Assembly (NCBI RefSeq): GCF_000346465.2
Contig: NC_034009.1
Span: forward strand, 5,397,291-5,461,290
Reading direction: 5' to 3'
Source of the DNA: Prunus persica
Taxonomy: Eukaryota; Streptophyta; Magnoliopsida; Rosales; Rosaceae
Length of the DNA: 64,000 nt
Shown: piece by piece, positions 10,852-22,805 of the stretch
Layout: each line of letters begins with the position of its first letter
Numbering within the stretch: the stretch's first letter is position 1
Position numbers and translations under genes: made by a program
Notes under the pieces: generated by a model
What the model was told of the DNA's origin: nothing
Databases searched by the model: none
What the model saw: only the letters and a program-made list of their open reading frames with translations

Positions 10852-13800
10852 TCAAACTTTGTCCTTTAGTTCTGCTATTGGAACATAAATCACAGACTGT
10901 TCATGCAAGAGAGATTTATTTGACTTCTTTGCCTTGGCATTTTGAAATTTCAGTAATTTCTGTCTCATATTTTCTAGCCTACCTTTGGCTTTACATAGTC
11001 TCTCCATTTCCAGTTCTGCAACTCGACATCCACCTTCAGCAATAAGGTTGGCCTTCTTCTCCTTTGTTCTTGCTTTCAAAAGCTTCTTCAAGCTCACATT
11101 ATCACTCAACTCCATTCCATCCTATATGAAAGCAAACCAACACATGAGTCAACTTTATTATTATTCAAGTTATCCAACGTACATAATTAGGGGTAAATAT
11201 ACTATCTATCTAAAAAAATCATACAATTCTCTCATCTGTCACAAAAGTTCAACAAAAATAAGTTGAGGTAGGCGCACAATTTTCTATACCCTTACTAACA
11301 CACCGACAAAAATAAAGGTAAGTCGCAACTGTTTAAAAGAAGATTTAAGGCATGTGAAATGGTTGAGGATGACAAAGTGGTTGTTCCTGAAGAACTCCAT
11401 GATACACCAGAATTCTTCCACACAAAACAAAGTTGATGAGAGTAAGAAATGTGGACTGATTGAGATCACAAGTCTGTTGAAGGGCAGTTGATTTCTATCA
11501 GTAGGTTGTGACTATCTGTAGGACACTTAAAAACGATTTTTGGATAAAAAAGGGAGGTCGCAAATTTACAAAAACTCAAAACTCTTATTCTGAAGGAAAA
11601 GATCCAAAATTAAGAAACTAAGCAAAGCTCAAGTCTCACAAGCAAAATAACTACTTTACTATTTTACTGATAAACACGTGGCCACAATGACGGCCAAAAC
11701 ACAGTAACCCTTAAAATAACCATAATACCAATGACCCTGGAATAATCAGAAATTTCCTAATTTTTATCTATTATGATAGGCCAAGACCTTGTTTCTCTTT
11801 GCAGGTGACCCACATGAAGATCCTTTCTGTTGATTTTTCCTCAAAGGGCTGCTTAATGATTTTGGGTGCTTTCTCCGGAAGGATTTCTTAACATTTCTTG
11901 GAGAATGGACCACAGTTTCAGCTAAGAAATCATCTGAATCTGATGCCATGAGATCAGCAGCTTTTTCAGTCACATTTTCATTTGTGGATTCCTTGGAGAT
12001 TCCAGTAGTAACAGTGTGAAGGTTTGTAGCACTCTCTTCCTGTTGCGCAAAAGATCCATCATACTCTTTGTTGAAAATATTTCCAACAATATACCGTTGA
12101 TTTTTATTTAGCAGTGAAAACTCAAAGAGGCTAAAACAGATAAACGAAAAAAGAAAAAACACAGTGATAGATATAAAAAAATATACAGAGACTACTAGCT
12201 CACCTTTCTGGTTTTGAGGGCTAAGTAACGTGCGTTCTTAAACCATTTACTAACCTGGAAATTGCAACTTAAAAAGGATTAAAAACAATGGAAAATGTAA
12301 GAAAAGCATAAGCTTCAATCCTGTATTAATATCCCAGTGACACTGACTTCACAGATCAGATACCACAAAACTCACGCCTACGCATTTAGATTCTCTGAGA
12401 CTTGAACCAAAACTTCCAATAAAGTAAAATCCAGAAAGGCAAATGTATTTGACTGGATGAAAAACATATCAGTAACTTTTAAAATAATTTTTCCTCGATC
12501 CAATATGGCACGCAGTAAGACTTATAGAGCAACAAACTAGGGTTCATCAATCGCCATTACCTTCTCAGGATCTAGTCCCAACTCTTTTGAAAGATTCTCT
12601 TTCACATCTCTAGAAGGAAGTTCATTCTCAGAAAACGCTTGGCGCAGCTTCTGGAATAGGAAATTGCGGCACAGAATTTTAGTCAAGAAAATATCAAGTA
12701 CTGCCTTCAGATTTATAAATACCTCTGCCTGAAAGCATAAGGAGACAGACAGAGAGAAGGGAGAGTCATGTTCTAATACCTCTACTGCCTTGCGAGGTAT
12801 TCGGAAACATGCCCTTCTAACTTGAGTATCTGGAGGATGTTTATTTTTCACTTCTGTAGGGGTGACATCTGGAATTCTCTCGCTTTCATAGAGAGTCATA
12901 AGGGTGCTGGCTGCATCAGATTCCTTTTCTCTCCGCTTTCTTTTAACAGGACCCCAGTCTTCATCATCACTAATTTGTTCATGCAAAGGACCATCTTTTC
13001 CAAACATTTCCTTGTAGGGGAAAGAAATATGTATTATACTGTGAATATCTGACCTTTACCTCAAAAAACTGGTGATGTAACAACAAAATGGGGAACTGTA
13101 CCCCATAATTTTGCATGAAATAGAAATTTATAATAAACCCCAAAGAGATCTATATTGATTACATTATGATACAAGCATTTCATAGGTTGACAATATATCT
13201 AAACAGACTGTTTTATATGCCAAGATGACTGCAAGCAAACAACTGTGGGGTCAAATTATTGGTTTCTAAGTAATTTCATTTTCTGGAAACTTAGCATTCT
13301 CCTTCTGTCAGACCCAAATGCGGCATCCAATTGAAATTCGTCTGTAGGAACTTTTCAAAAAGACTCAAGATTCTTCTGTAGCTTTATGTTGTCAATTTGG
13401 AGTCCTATTATTAGTGGTAGCAGGGTAAAGTTCAAGAGTCAAGTTTCCTTTCTGTTTGTACTTGAGGAAGACATTGCTATCTAGAGTATTCTATATGTCT
13501 CTCTCTGCCTACATGAAGTTTCCTCATGTAACCACAAGATGACTAAAATGCACACATTTAATTTTCTCAAAGTCCCACCAATAATTCATCTCTATTCTAT
13601 TTTTCAGGGAACAAGTTAAAAAAAAAGCTCAAAAAATTTGGGCTGCGTACTCACATCATATAACTTCTTATAATCAACACGTCTTCTCTGTCTGCGGCCA
13701 GAAACAACTTCCCCATCAGTAGACTCATCAGAACCTACACTGACATCAGTTGACAATTCATCATCTGACGCATTGTCATCGGTGCCTCCCATGCTGAAGC

Positions 13801-14721
13801 TGCAGCTGTTCTCGTTCCTTTCTGGATTATAATCATCATCTTCAGAATCATCTGAAGGCCATTCTTCATCTGGGTTTAATAACGAATTCTCACCATCAGG
13901 GAAAGCGGCCTCTTCCTTGAAGACATCCTATCCCATGGAGAGCCAGTAATTACTTGAATTACTAAATTCGGAAATCAAAAGTAAAAAGTGGGGAAAAAGT
14001 TGGCATTTCTAGATGATTCTGGTAATGACTAACCTGCCAACCACAGTCATTGGAAAAGCAGGTCCCAAGATGAGCATTGACTACTTCTAGTATTTCCATT
14101 TTACACTCGCAAAATTTGCAAAACCAGCCTTGATCTCCCCGAGGAACTGTAGATAATCAATTAAACTTAAACTAACTGTTTGCTAACAAAATCTAATTGG
14201 TATGTCACCAAAAGGTCCAAAACAAATTCAGAAAAGGTGAGAAACTTACTATTTTCAGTATCCAAGGGAGGATCCAGACATTTTTGGTGGAATGCAGAAT
14301 TGCATGTCCCATCACACAGTATAATATCATTATCGGGGAACGCTTCATTCAACTTGCACTTCGCACAGAATATCTAACAATAACAAAAACTAGCATATAA
14401 ATAAGCATGCAACCAAGACAATGTGGCAACACCTCATACAAGGTATTATATCAAAGGCAAAACCATTCTTGCTAGCCTAAAACCACAGAACCATTCTTGC
14501 AAACCCAAAACCATTTCATTAGTATCCTAGGCTTTGGAGCTGTCTGAAAAGCAAGACCTTAGCCAAGACCGCAAGGATCGCTCATTCTTTAATTCTCAAT
14601 CTATTGCATGCTTTTGCAAAAGTTTCTAGCACAACTGGTTATTCCAAATGGCCCCTTTCAGCACACATCCACACAAACAGAATGTGCGTTGCTTTATTTT
14701 CTTTTTACAATAAATTAGATT

Positions 14722-14774
<53 letters not shown>

Positions 14775-15811
14775 GAGTGAGAGAAACCAAAAGGATAGTA
14801 ATGACATATACTTACATGTTCATGATAAACAGATCCATCTGCAGCGATAACAGAATCTGCCATGCTACCCACCGAACTCAGAGAATACAGTTGATGAATA
14901 GCATCACGGATTCCAAGCTTACATTTCAATATCTGTTTCTTAGCTCTTTGTAGTTCCTTTTCTGGCTTAATCTTTTCTCGGCTGTGATAGAAATAAAAAA
15001 TTAAAAGAATTACAACATTGAGCTATTTGCTGAAGAAAAAAGCTCTATAAACACACAATCTAATAAAATGATAGAAATTTTAAATTCAATCAAATAATAT
15101 CAAAGAATTAACTTCCAACACTATCCAGTCGTATCTTTATTACATTCCTCTTAACATAAATACTTATTGTTGAGAAACCAGAGCATGCATGGTTCAAATG
15201 GTTACTTTATCAAATCTTCAAAATTTCAATCCTCTCTTTCTAAGTCTAGCTTAAACATTGATAATTAACTTAATTTTATCATACCTCTGACCCTTCCAAC
15301 CTTCACCAGAATAAGCATCAATTAGGTTCTGCTCCAGCTTTATTTTAATCAGCAGGTATCTTGTCCTCCTCTGCAAGCGAGAAGTTTCATCTAACTCCAC
15401 CTTATCCTTTTGTAATTTCTTCTTTCTTCTCCTTTTTATTCTAAGTTTGACTTCCCCATCAGCATTTTCCCCTTTCTTGTCAGAGTCCTTGAATGAGAAC
15501 TTCTCATCCTGAAGTTTCACAGAAGACAGCTTTTTGGAAGAATTTGTATCATGTACCTTATGAACTCCTTTTCTACTCATCAACTTTTTATCAGTACCAT
15601 TATTCCTAGACCCCTTTCTTGTAGAGTCAGCACCTCTCTTCTTCGACAAGCATGAAGCAATAATAGTTTTGGACTTTGGCTTTATTTTTTTAACATGGGA
15701 AACTTTGCCACCTTTTCTAAATTTTGGTGATGAAATTAGCTTTGCCACAGAATTGGAATAACGAGGTTTTCCTGACTCCTTGAGGGATGACTTTTTTCCA
15801 AGACCATGCAT
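10852..15811 (-). CDS. PHD-finger homeodomain transcription factor (HAT3.1/PRHA type)
   Basis: DNA-binding nuclear regulator of the plant PHD-plus-homeodomain family. Coding exons in order: 15811-15285, 14981-14816, 14373-14250, 14146-14034, 13927-13655, 13010-12780, 12650-12561, 12254-12204, 12039-11788, 11121-10852. They sum to 2097 bp (698 aa), matching the family length of about 700-800 aa. The N-terminus is Lys/Arg/Ser-rich (nuclear-localisation-like). The C4HC3 PHD finger is at about 234-285 (FCAKC, LCDGTC, FHQKC, WFCKFC). A long acidic segment follows (about 312-400), then a divergent homeodomain at about 466-525 with the helix-3 signature [12 protein letters not shown]. The C-terminus is a charged, coiled-coil-like segment. 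The donor of the last intron is weak (AAG then GTCTTG at 11787); reading through it adds a short tail ending at 11764. The first exon is non-coding. HAT3.1 and PRHA cannot be told apart by eye. Confidence 0.9.
14726..14769. repeat. (GA)n microsatellite in an intron of the homeodomain gene
   Basis: About 22 GA units just upstream (+ strand) of the exon ending at 14816, so it lies near the 5' end of the minus-strand intron that precedes the PHD exons. Confidence 0.95.
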
Positions 15812-15832
15812 TCTGCTAACCAATGTATCAAT

Positions 15833-16842
15833 ACTGAAAATCCAAACACAAAATGGATTAGTATTAACTTTTAAAGATAGAAAAGAAAAAAAAAGGACCA
15901 GAAACAATGACATGATAGAGCAGAGAAAAGTTTTACAGCACAAAATTGACATATAATACGATAGAAAACTCTCAAGAGTTATCAGGTTAATTTAGTTTTG
16001 CAGAGTTTACATGTTTTAATTGCTGGCATCCCCTACTTCAAACATTTTTAATAAAGTTTGTCTCTGCATTGAAATTCTGGAAAGAATTTATGAGAACTAG
16101 ATGAATAAGGGGCCCTCTTGGCCAAGTGAAGTTAATTACTGAATACAAAAGAACAGCTTCAAGAAAGAAAAAACAGTGCAAATTAGCCAAGAAAAAGATG
16201 AAGTCAAATTCAATCGTCTTTCCTGCAAAGAGGGCACCTTCTTTCCTCAGCTGATATGGAATTGTCACAAGTGTGAGTAATGTGCGTAGATATATCATAA
16301 CAGATTACTAAACAAAGCAATGAAACATAATGTCATCTCAAAAGAGACAAGTCATTGTAAGGAGACTTCTTTTGTTAGAAGCAGAAGCTCAATGCAAACT
16401 CACAAGAACAGTGATCTTGTGCCTCCCAATTGGAGGATTTGATTTTGAAAGCTCAGATCACAACATAACAAAAACTGGAACAGAGCGCAAAAGATTCAAG
16501 CTTCAAACCAATTTCAGTCAAGTAAGCAAATTGAGAGGTAAAGGCATCATGGGAAGCTCACCTGAAAAAGAATAGAGATCTATGAACTGCTGGGCTTTGA
16601 AGCTGCTACAAAACATACATATATATATATACACCACGTATACATTCATATATACAAGTAAAGAAGTATTGGAATTGTCGAGTTATTGATGGGTTTTGGA
16701 TTAATTGCTCCAAGAACTTCAAATTTTTAAAAAATTTGGGTTCTTGGGGTTTTCCCCAATGGTGCTCTGGGCAGTTCTGCTCTCCTCCCCGAAGCGCCAC
16801 CCAACGCTCTCTCTCTCTCTCTAAAAGTCCTGTCTATTTATA
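15833..16842 (-). promoter_or_regulatory. Promoter and 5' non-coding exon of the homeodomain gene
   Basis: TATAAATA lies on the minus strand at 16842-16835, about 30 bp before a CT/GA-rich leader at about 16810. A first exon of about 250 bp ends at CAG/GTGAGC (16562/16561). The next acceptor, TTTTCAG, puts the second exon start at 15833, 22 bp before the ATG at 15811. So the 5' UTR is split by an intron of about 730 bp. The open frame inside the leader starts at GTG, not ATG, and is not called. Confidence 0.65.
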
Positions 16843-19240
16843 GTCTTCTTCATTTTGGGAATGATCAATCAATCATATGTGTCTAATAAGTTTCTGTTTT
16901 CGAATCGATGAATTCTTGTACAAAGAGGATACAAATCTGTTATGATTTAGGCATCCCTTTTCTCGCTAGGGAGACTTTGGAAAAGCCCAAAAGAGAGAGA
17001 AAATTTTTAAAACAAGTAAAAATGGACAAAATTGCCCTTATTTATTTTTTGATTTCCTAAGAAATCCTTTACATTTGCATGTCTTTGGTTTGAAAGTTGA
17101 GAGGTTATTCTGTCTTTTTTTAAAAAGCTTTGACTTTTTTCAAAAGTGAAAGTTTTTTTATGGGTAAAACCTAAATTTACTTTCTCGCTACACTAAAAAA
17201 TAAAAAAAATAAAAATAAAAATTCTTGGAGCAATGTTATGGTTTGTTGCTTGACTTTCTTTCATGCCCTTTCTCAAAAATAAAATTTTCTTTCATGTCTT
17301 TGTGTTTTTTTATTAATTTTTTTTTCTCGATTCACTTTTTTTTTCTTCATGTATTTGAATGACTTTAACTGAAATAATTAAAGAGTGTATAGTAAAATAT
17401 TCTCTTGTTGGAGCACAAATTTATGCTCTTTGGAATTACGATTGTAACTTGTAAGATGAGCAAATTCAACGACTGAAAAGGTATCGATGTGGTGCTAGCC
17501 AATAATTCTTCAACTGTCAAATGATTGGTAATTTTGATAGAATTAAACTAAAGTAGTAGGATTGGAGCAGAAAGTATTGCGTAACTTAGATTGGTACACA
17601 GAGGAGTCTGTTCTGAACTTGCGTAATTTAGGCAAAGTCTCGGTTCTTAGCCGTTTTGGCTTCAGACTTCCATTCTTATTAGTCTCAGTTCTTAGGCAAG
17701 TACATAATGCGAGATTTTTTTGGTGGGGGGTGGGTGGTAAACGCACCAACATATTCAACATGGCCTCATTTGAGGGTATTTGTGTCTTTTCATTTTTTTG
17801 TAGTGTAACTTATTCTTCTTGGTCCCATAAGAAAAAGTTATATATCCAATAGTACAACATATTATGTAAATTCATAGGTTCTATTTGAATGGAAGGATTA
17901 TAAAGAAAGGATTTGGATTTGACAACGATGCTAAATTTGCTATAAAAACAAAAACTATATTAGATTGAATGTATTTGAAATAAGTAGATGTTTAATTTTT
18001 AAAATGACTATGCAATCTAAGGAATCATTTGGAATCCATGTGTTTTCTTCCTTTCTTTCTTGTCTAAATTTGTTGGCATACATGGATTGTAATAGTCTAA
18101 ACAAACAGTTTTACTTTATAATCGCATCTAAATCCATGGACTTGGAATTCATCTATCCAAAGGAAGTCTTATTGTTTTGTTATATTTGAGGAGACCGAAC
18201 TCTTTAAACTATACCTCTTGAGTATGTGGTATAGATTGCCAGTCTAACAATACAAACATACTAAATTGTCTAATTATACCTTTTATTGTTTTGCTCATGT
18301 TGTTGGGTCAAGGAATGTAATACTTTGAGATATGCTACGGTTAGTCGCTATGGGGACAAGAATTTTGTCAATATGAGAGTGGCAGATTGTGAGTTAATTC
18401 CTGAAACCATTTTTTGCTATTTAGTAGGCTATAAGACAAAGCAGGAGCTAAGATAATTATCTTTGGCCCAATTGGATGTATAAATTTGACAAAACAAAAC
18501 TAAGTGTGGGCGGATGCCTCAACAATTAAATTTCAACCGCCTACGCGTGGGCAGTTGATGGTAGAAAACTTCCTACTACCTTTGTTTGTTGATCGTTATT
18601 GGCAATAGACTTCAAACATTTAGCATCCCCAACCCCAACAGGAAGTTTCCATTAGTGATGAATCTTATACAAAGATTATGAGGTAGACTGGGGAGGTTGG
18701 ATTGTAGATTTTATTTAAATGTTTGATGTTTGCGTAGGAATGTGCTCAATTTGCCAGGGATGATTTTCGACACACAAATTCATCTTTCCCTCTGTTTCCC
18801 GGGATACTCTTGATTATATTGGCAAGAGAACTGGTGCATAACTCAGAGGGTTTAGCAATTGATGGGCATGATATGCTACAAAACCACAATGTCTGACCAC
18901 AAAATTGATGGGTGTGATTAACTGGTGGGTGTGATTAATTGATGGGTGTCATTACAATTTAATCATAACAATAACTGCTTCAACAAATACACATCAACTA
19001 CCACATCATGTGGTCAGAAATGCAATCTTCAAGCAGAGCAATGAACGCATCAAGTGAAACGAAAATGATTGCCTTGTGCCAACTTCCCAGCCTCAAAATG
19101 CCAGGACCAAAGTAGAACAATGAATGCATCAAGTGAAATACATTTTGTATAAACCCTTCAAAAATTAGACAGAGTGCAAAGGATTTCACCTCCAACGCAC
19201 ATTAATACTAATGTAAGGGAAGGCACAAAGACAAATCATT
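16843..19240. other. Intergenic, no gene seen
   Basis: AT-rich spacer of 2.4 kb between the homeodomain promoter and the 3' end of the ATP synthase subunit gene. Open frames are short, without motifs, and overlap poly-T or A-rich runs. Confidence 0.55.
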
Positions 19241-19395
19241 TTTCGATAACAAAATCAGCAGCAGAATACATTAAATGACAGAAATTGTTTATTACTAACA
19301 ACTCATTCAATGGTCAAATTACAAAAGTAATAGGCAAGATACCCGATGGCCAAGTAAATTTTATTGGAGAACCAACACCCAAAGCGCTCATTAAC
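19240..19395 (-). other. Inferred 3' UTR exon of the ATP17-like gene
   Basis: On the minus strand, TTTTGCAG precedes an exon-like stretch beginning at 19395 that contains AATAAA (19293-19288). A donor (AATTG/GTATAG, 21410/21409) lies 9 bp past the stop codon of the upstream ATP17-like ORF. Together they suggest a 2.0-kb intron in the 3' UTR. Not proven without transcripts. Confidence 0.4.
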
Positions 19396-21418
19396 CTGCA
19401 AAATTTAGAAGCGAAAATATTATTTCCAGATAAATAAAAGACAAACTAGCAAGGAACAAAGGAACCAAGAGGTGGAGCTTTCAGCAGCACAAAGAACAAG
19501 GATATATTGTCAGTCGTGCAGAGTCATATATATAGATGGAAATAAAGACGCATTTTCTAGCCTAGTCAAATATGGTCATCAACATATAGGTCAATTCCAG
19601 CTTAGTAAACTATGGACTTCAATCTTTTCAGTGCAACCCTTGTTTCAACAAACATATTTGGCGCAGTCATTGCAGTGTTTCTAAAGACATAATTAGGTGG
19701 AGAAAATTCTTAAAGTTCACATTTCTATATCTAAATATGTAAATTCTCTAAGTGGATGGGCCACTTTTTTAGAAAGAGTAGAGGACATTGTATATCATCC
19801 TGTAATCAAATTCAATAAATTTGGGGCAAACAAAAAGAGAACCTCAAGAAGGCCTCATTGTAAGAACTTGGAAAAAAAAAACATAAAACAAATAAAACAA
19901 AAAACTTCACAAGTGTCGTTAACAGATAAAACTGTTGCCAATTCAATGTCCTAAGTAACTCAACAAGATTGTGTACCAAATGAATGACATATGCACTAGG
20001 TCATGTAGGTATGTTCCTCAATCAATTTCCAAACTTTTTTTTCACAAACCAACGGGAAAATGACTAGTGTATGTACATTTTCATTAGATAGAGCCCAAAC
20101 ACTACAGTTTAAACATGAGAAAATTAAAGATGAGAACAGACAGGAGTACATTGCAATGAGAAGTAGGGCTAATTACTATATTGCCTTAATTTTTATATTT
20201 ATTATCAAACTTATTAAAGATGAAAAGGGTATAAATGGTACTTTACACACACTGATTGACAAAAAGTGCTTTTTTAGTAACAGTAGATATAACCAAGTTG
20301 AAGAGAATTACATGAAAAAGCAGCTGAAAGAAGAATACATCCTAAAACTATATGCTAAATGGACTGAAGCTCAATCAGGCAGGAGTAAATTGAAGTCTTA
20401 CATATGGATATAGCATAGCCTAATCGCTCTGACTCAACTTAAACCAAACCTCAGTTTGAGATGCAAAACTAAATCCAACTCTAACAGAGTACAATAAGAC
20501 CTTGAGAGAGCGCATTTGTGTTTAAGGAGTATAAGAACTATGATATCTAACCTACTACATAATGGGATTACATAAGGCATCATGCACACTCTTAAACAGC
20601 CAACACAAAACATATGATTTCCTTTTTATCTATTTCATTACAGATTGAAGAATTATGATTTCAAATCCCTATGCAATTTTATTTTTAAAATCAACAATAT
20701 ATTAAGTTCATTGAAGCCAAATAAGATAGGCGCAAAAGTAATATTCTGGGATGATTGCTCCCCATTTACCAACGCAAATATGCAATTCCATTAATTAATA
20801 TCAGAATGTTAACCCACAAAAAAATGAAAATAATGTACACAAAGCAAGAGTTACTCTCTTCCGGCCATCAAGCTCCACCTTCAAGCAAACAATGGTGGAA
20901 AACTATTTCATTGCTCACCCATTTATTACGACAAATAATCAAGGATTGATAGACAAAAATATGTTCACTACATTATCACCTACTAAGCTAACATGCAAAA
21001 GCTCACCTACTCTCAAATCTATAAATTATCACACCTTCTTCAATACACCGAGATCAGAGAAACAAGTAAAACCCAATCATGAATCAACAAAAATCTCCCA
21101 CCAGAGAAGATATCAAAAAGCCAAACCCAAGGACCACAAAAACATACATTGAAATGTTTACAAACAAAACCCTCAAGTCAAATAAACATCTTCCAATGAC
21201 CCATTTGAAAACACAAATAAATAAGGAAAATAAACTTCATCTATTATCAGCAAAAGATCCAATGACCCATTTCAACACACCTATACACATTTTTTGAATT
21301 TTCAATCATTGAATCCTTGATCCATTAAAAAAAAAAAAAAAAAAAACCAAACACGAAAGTAAAACGACTAATATGAATAAACAAAAATATATATATGAAT
21401 TGACTATACCAATTGAGA

Positions 21419-21688
21419 TCAATGGCCATGCTCCTTGGCGTGCTGCTGGTGCTCGAGGTGGCGACGCTCCTCAGGAAGAGCGACGAGGTAGGAAAAGATC
21501 ATGCCCCCGAAGCAGACATGGAAGAGAGGATCGACGGAGTTGGTCTGGATGTACTTGGCGTGGTAATTGTCCAAGCCTCTCTGCACCGTCTTCTTCGCGT
21601 AGTCGACGGACAGCATCGGCTTCACATAGCTGGGCAATTCCTTCACCTTCAACCCCTTGATCTCGTTGTAGAATCTCCTCAACGCCAT
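21419..21688 (-). CDS. ATP17: Mitochondrial ATP synthase small subunit (fiber protein Fb15 / ATP17 type)
   Basis: Encodes 89 aa in one coding exon. It matches the plant 'fiber protein Fb15' family (Arabidopsis At4g30010), reported as a small membrane subunit of mitochondrial complex V that corresponds to subunit f. Visible features: a basic N-terminus (MALRRFYNEIKG), conserved YVKPMLSVDYAKK and GLDNYHAKYIQT, one predicted membrane segment at about residues 53-71 (DPLFHVCFGGMIFSYLVAL), and a His-rich C-terminal tail. The start is the ATG at 21688; an in-frame ATG 12 bp upstream would add MSLQ, but family members begin with MALRRFY. The promoter has a telo-box and site II elements, typical of nuclear genes for mitochondrial proteins. 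The homeodomain gene lies about 5 kb away on the same strand. Confidence 0.85.
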   Translation of the reverse strand: MALRRFYNEIKGLKVKELPSYVKPMLSVDYAKKTVQRGLDNYHAKYIQTNSVDPLFHVCFGGMIFSYLVALPEERRHLEHQQHAKEHGH

Positions 21689-21714
21689 TTGTAATGACAC
21701 CCTGAGAGAGAATT

Positions 21715-21880
21715 GGAAACCCTAACCCTAGAACGCAAAGTAGCAAGAGGAGGAAACGAGGTGTTCGAGCAAATGAGGAATTGGAGGCAGAGAAAGACGT
21801 AGCCGGTGAGACTCAGACCGAGAGAGTTTTGTATGATAACGGACCTTCGTTTGGGTTGGGCCGAGTGAAGGTTTGGGCCT
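21715..21880 (-). promoter_or_regulatory. Telo-box and site II elements of the ATP17-like gene
   Basis: A telo-box-like AAACCCTAACCCTA lies at about 21718-21731, roughly 30 bp before the start codon. Two TGGGCC site II motifs lie at 21857-21862 and 21874-21879. This pair is a known hallmark of plant promoters for respiratory-chain and ribosomal protein genes. Confidence 0.6.
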
Positions 21881-21995
21881 GGTATTATTTGACCAAGTTG
21901 GGCATTTTGGCCCTTGTATTTTGTTGGTTGTTCTACTCTATTTCTGATTTGGTGATTTTTGTTTGCTTATTTTTATTTTTCTACCTTATTATTAT

Positions 21996-22134
21996 TAAGG
22001 CCCTTAAATGATGCCTTATCTCTTAATCATTGGATACAAAAAATTAATTTAATTCAATCAAATTAATTAACCGTTAATCAAATTAATTAGTTTGATCCAA
22101 CGGTTAAAGGATAAGACTTCACCTGAGGGCCTTA
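21996..22134. mobile_element. Short MITE with inverted repeats
   Basis: A left arm starting TAAGGCCCTTAAATGATG pairs imperfectly with the right arm, whose reverse complement starts TAAGGCCCTCAGGTGAAG. The arms extend about 40 bp each around an AT-rich centre. The left flank is a TTA run and the right end finishes in CCTTA, so a 3-bp TTA/TAA target as in PIF/Harbinger elements is possible. Confidence 0.6.
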
Positions 22135-22689
22135 GATAAGATCCTCGCTATAAAACGACTCCGTATAGGTGATTTTTACGGGCCTCCGAAACTTAGACAA
22201 TTAGGATGATGAAACTGCATTGTGGGATGAGCTTAACAAGTTGATTTGTGTTGCCTCAAGATCCATATGGTGTGCATTCAAATTTTTTATAGATAATCCT
22301 ATTGGCTTAGTCCCTTTTGTTACATTTTAAGAACTCCTCTTTAGAGATACATGTATTTGAAAATTTTTGTAAATGACTTTATTGGAGTGATCATATGAAA
22401 TACATAGTCGTGTTCGATTGCAAAATCTTTTTATTTTTAACCTCATTTATTTGGTGATTGGTTTTACCATAATTAGTTTTTTCACCTGTATGCATATCAT
22501 ACGGAAAATGTGAGTTATTTTTATAAAAATAAAAAATAAAAAAGAAGTTCACAATGAATTGTTTATTATTTATCACCTACTTTTATAGCATAGTAGTGCC
22601 TCTCCCATTGATCAATTTTACTCCTGATGGATGGGAATTGAGGATCAAAGCATGATATATGATTCCTATTTTTTTTATTATTATTATTG
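22135..22689. other. Intergenic, no gene seen
   Basis: AT-rich spacer with no recognisable coding sequence. Confidence 0.55.
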
Positions 22690-22805
22690 CTAACATGATG
22701 TAGCTCAGTGAAAAAGGGCATTGACTTGTAGATCAGTGATTTCACATTCGAACCTCCATAATACCCCCTCTCCCCTTTGTAGTTTAGTCTATCACTTGTA
22801 TTCAA
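22690..22805 (+). mobile_element. tRNA-derived SINE-like element
   Basis: An A-box-like GTAGCTCAGTGAAA at about 22701 is followed by GACTTGTAGATC, a B-box-like CACATTCGAACCTCC at about 22743, and TTTGTAGTTTAGTCTATC. The order matches the element at 10210. It resembles a tRNA, but the stems do not pair into a usable cloverleaf, so it is not called a tRNA gene. Confidence 0.45.

Noticed and set aside
16606..16800. 64-codon frame in the homeodomain gene leader as an upstream ORF
   Set aside because: Its first codon is GTG, not ATG, so it is not a credible plant upstream ORF.
17562..17852. 96-codon open frame in the intergenic spacer
   Set aside because: No recognisable motif or splice context, AT-rich composition, and an opposite-strand frame of similar length in the same stretch.
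22690..22805. tRNA gene
   Set aside because: A- and B-box-like words are present, but the arms do not pair into a cloverleaf and the 3' body matches the SINE-like element at 10210.
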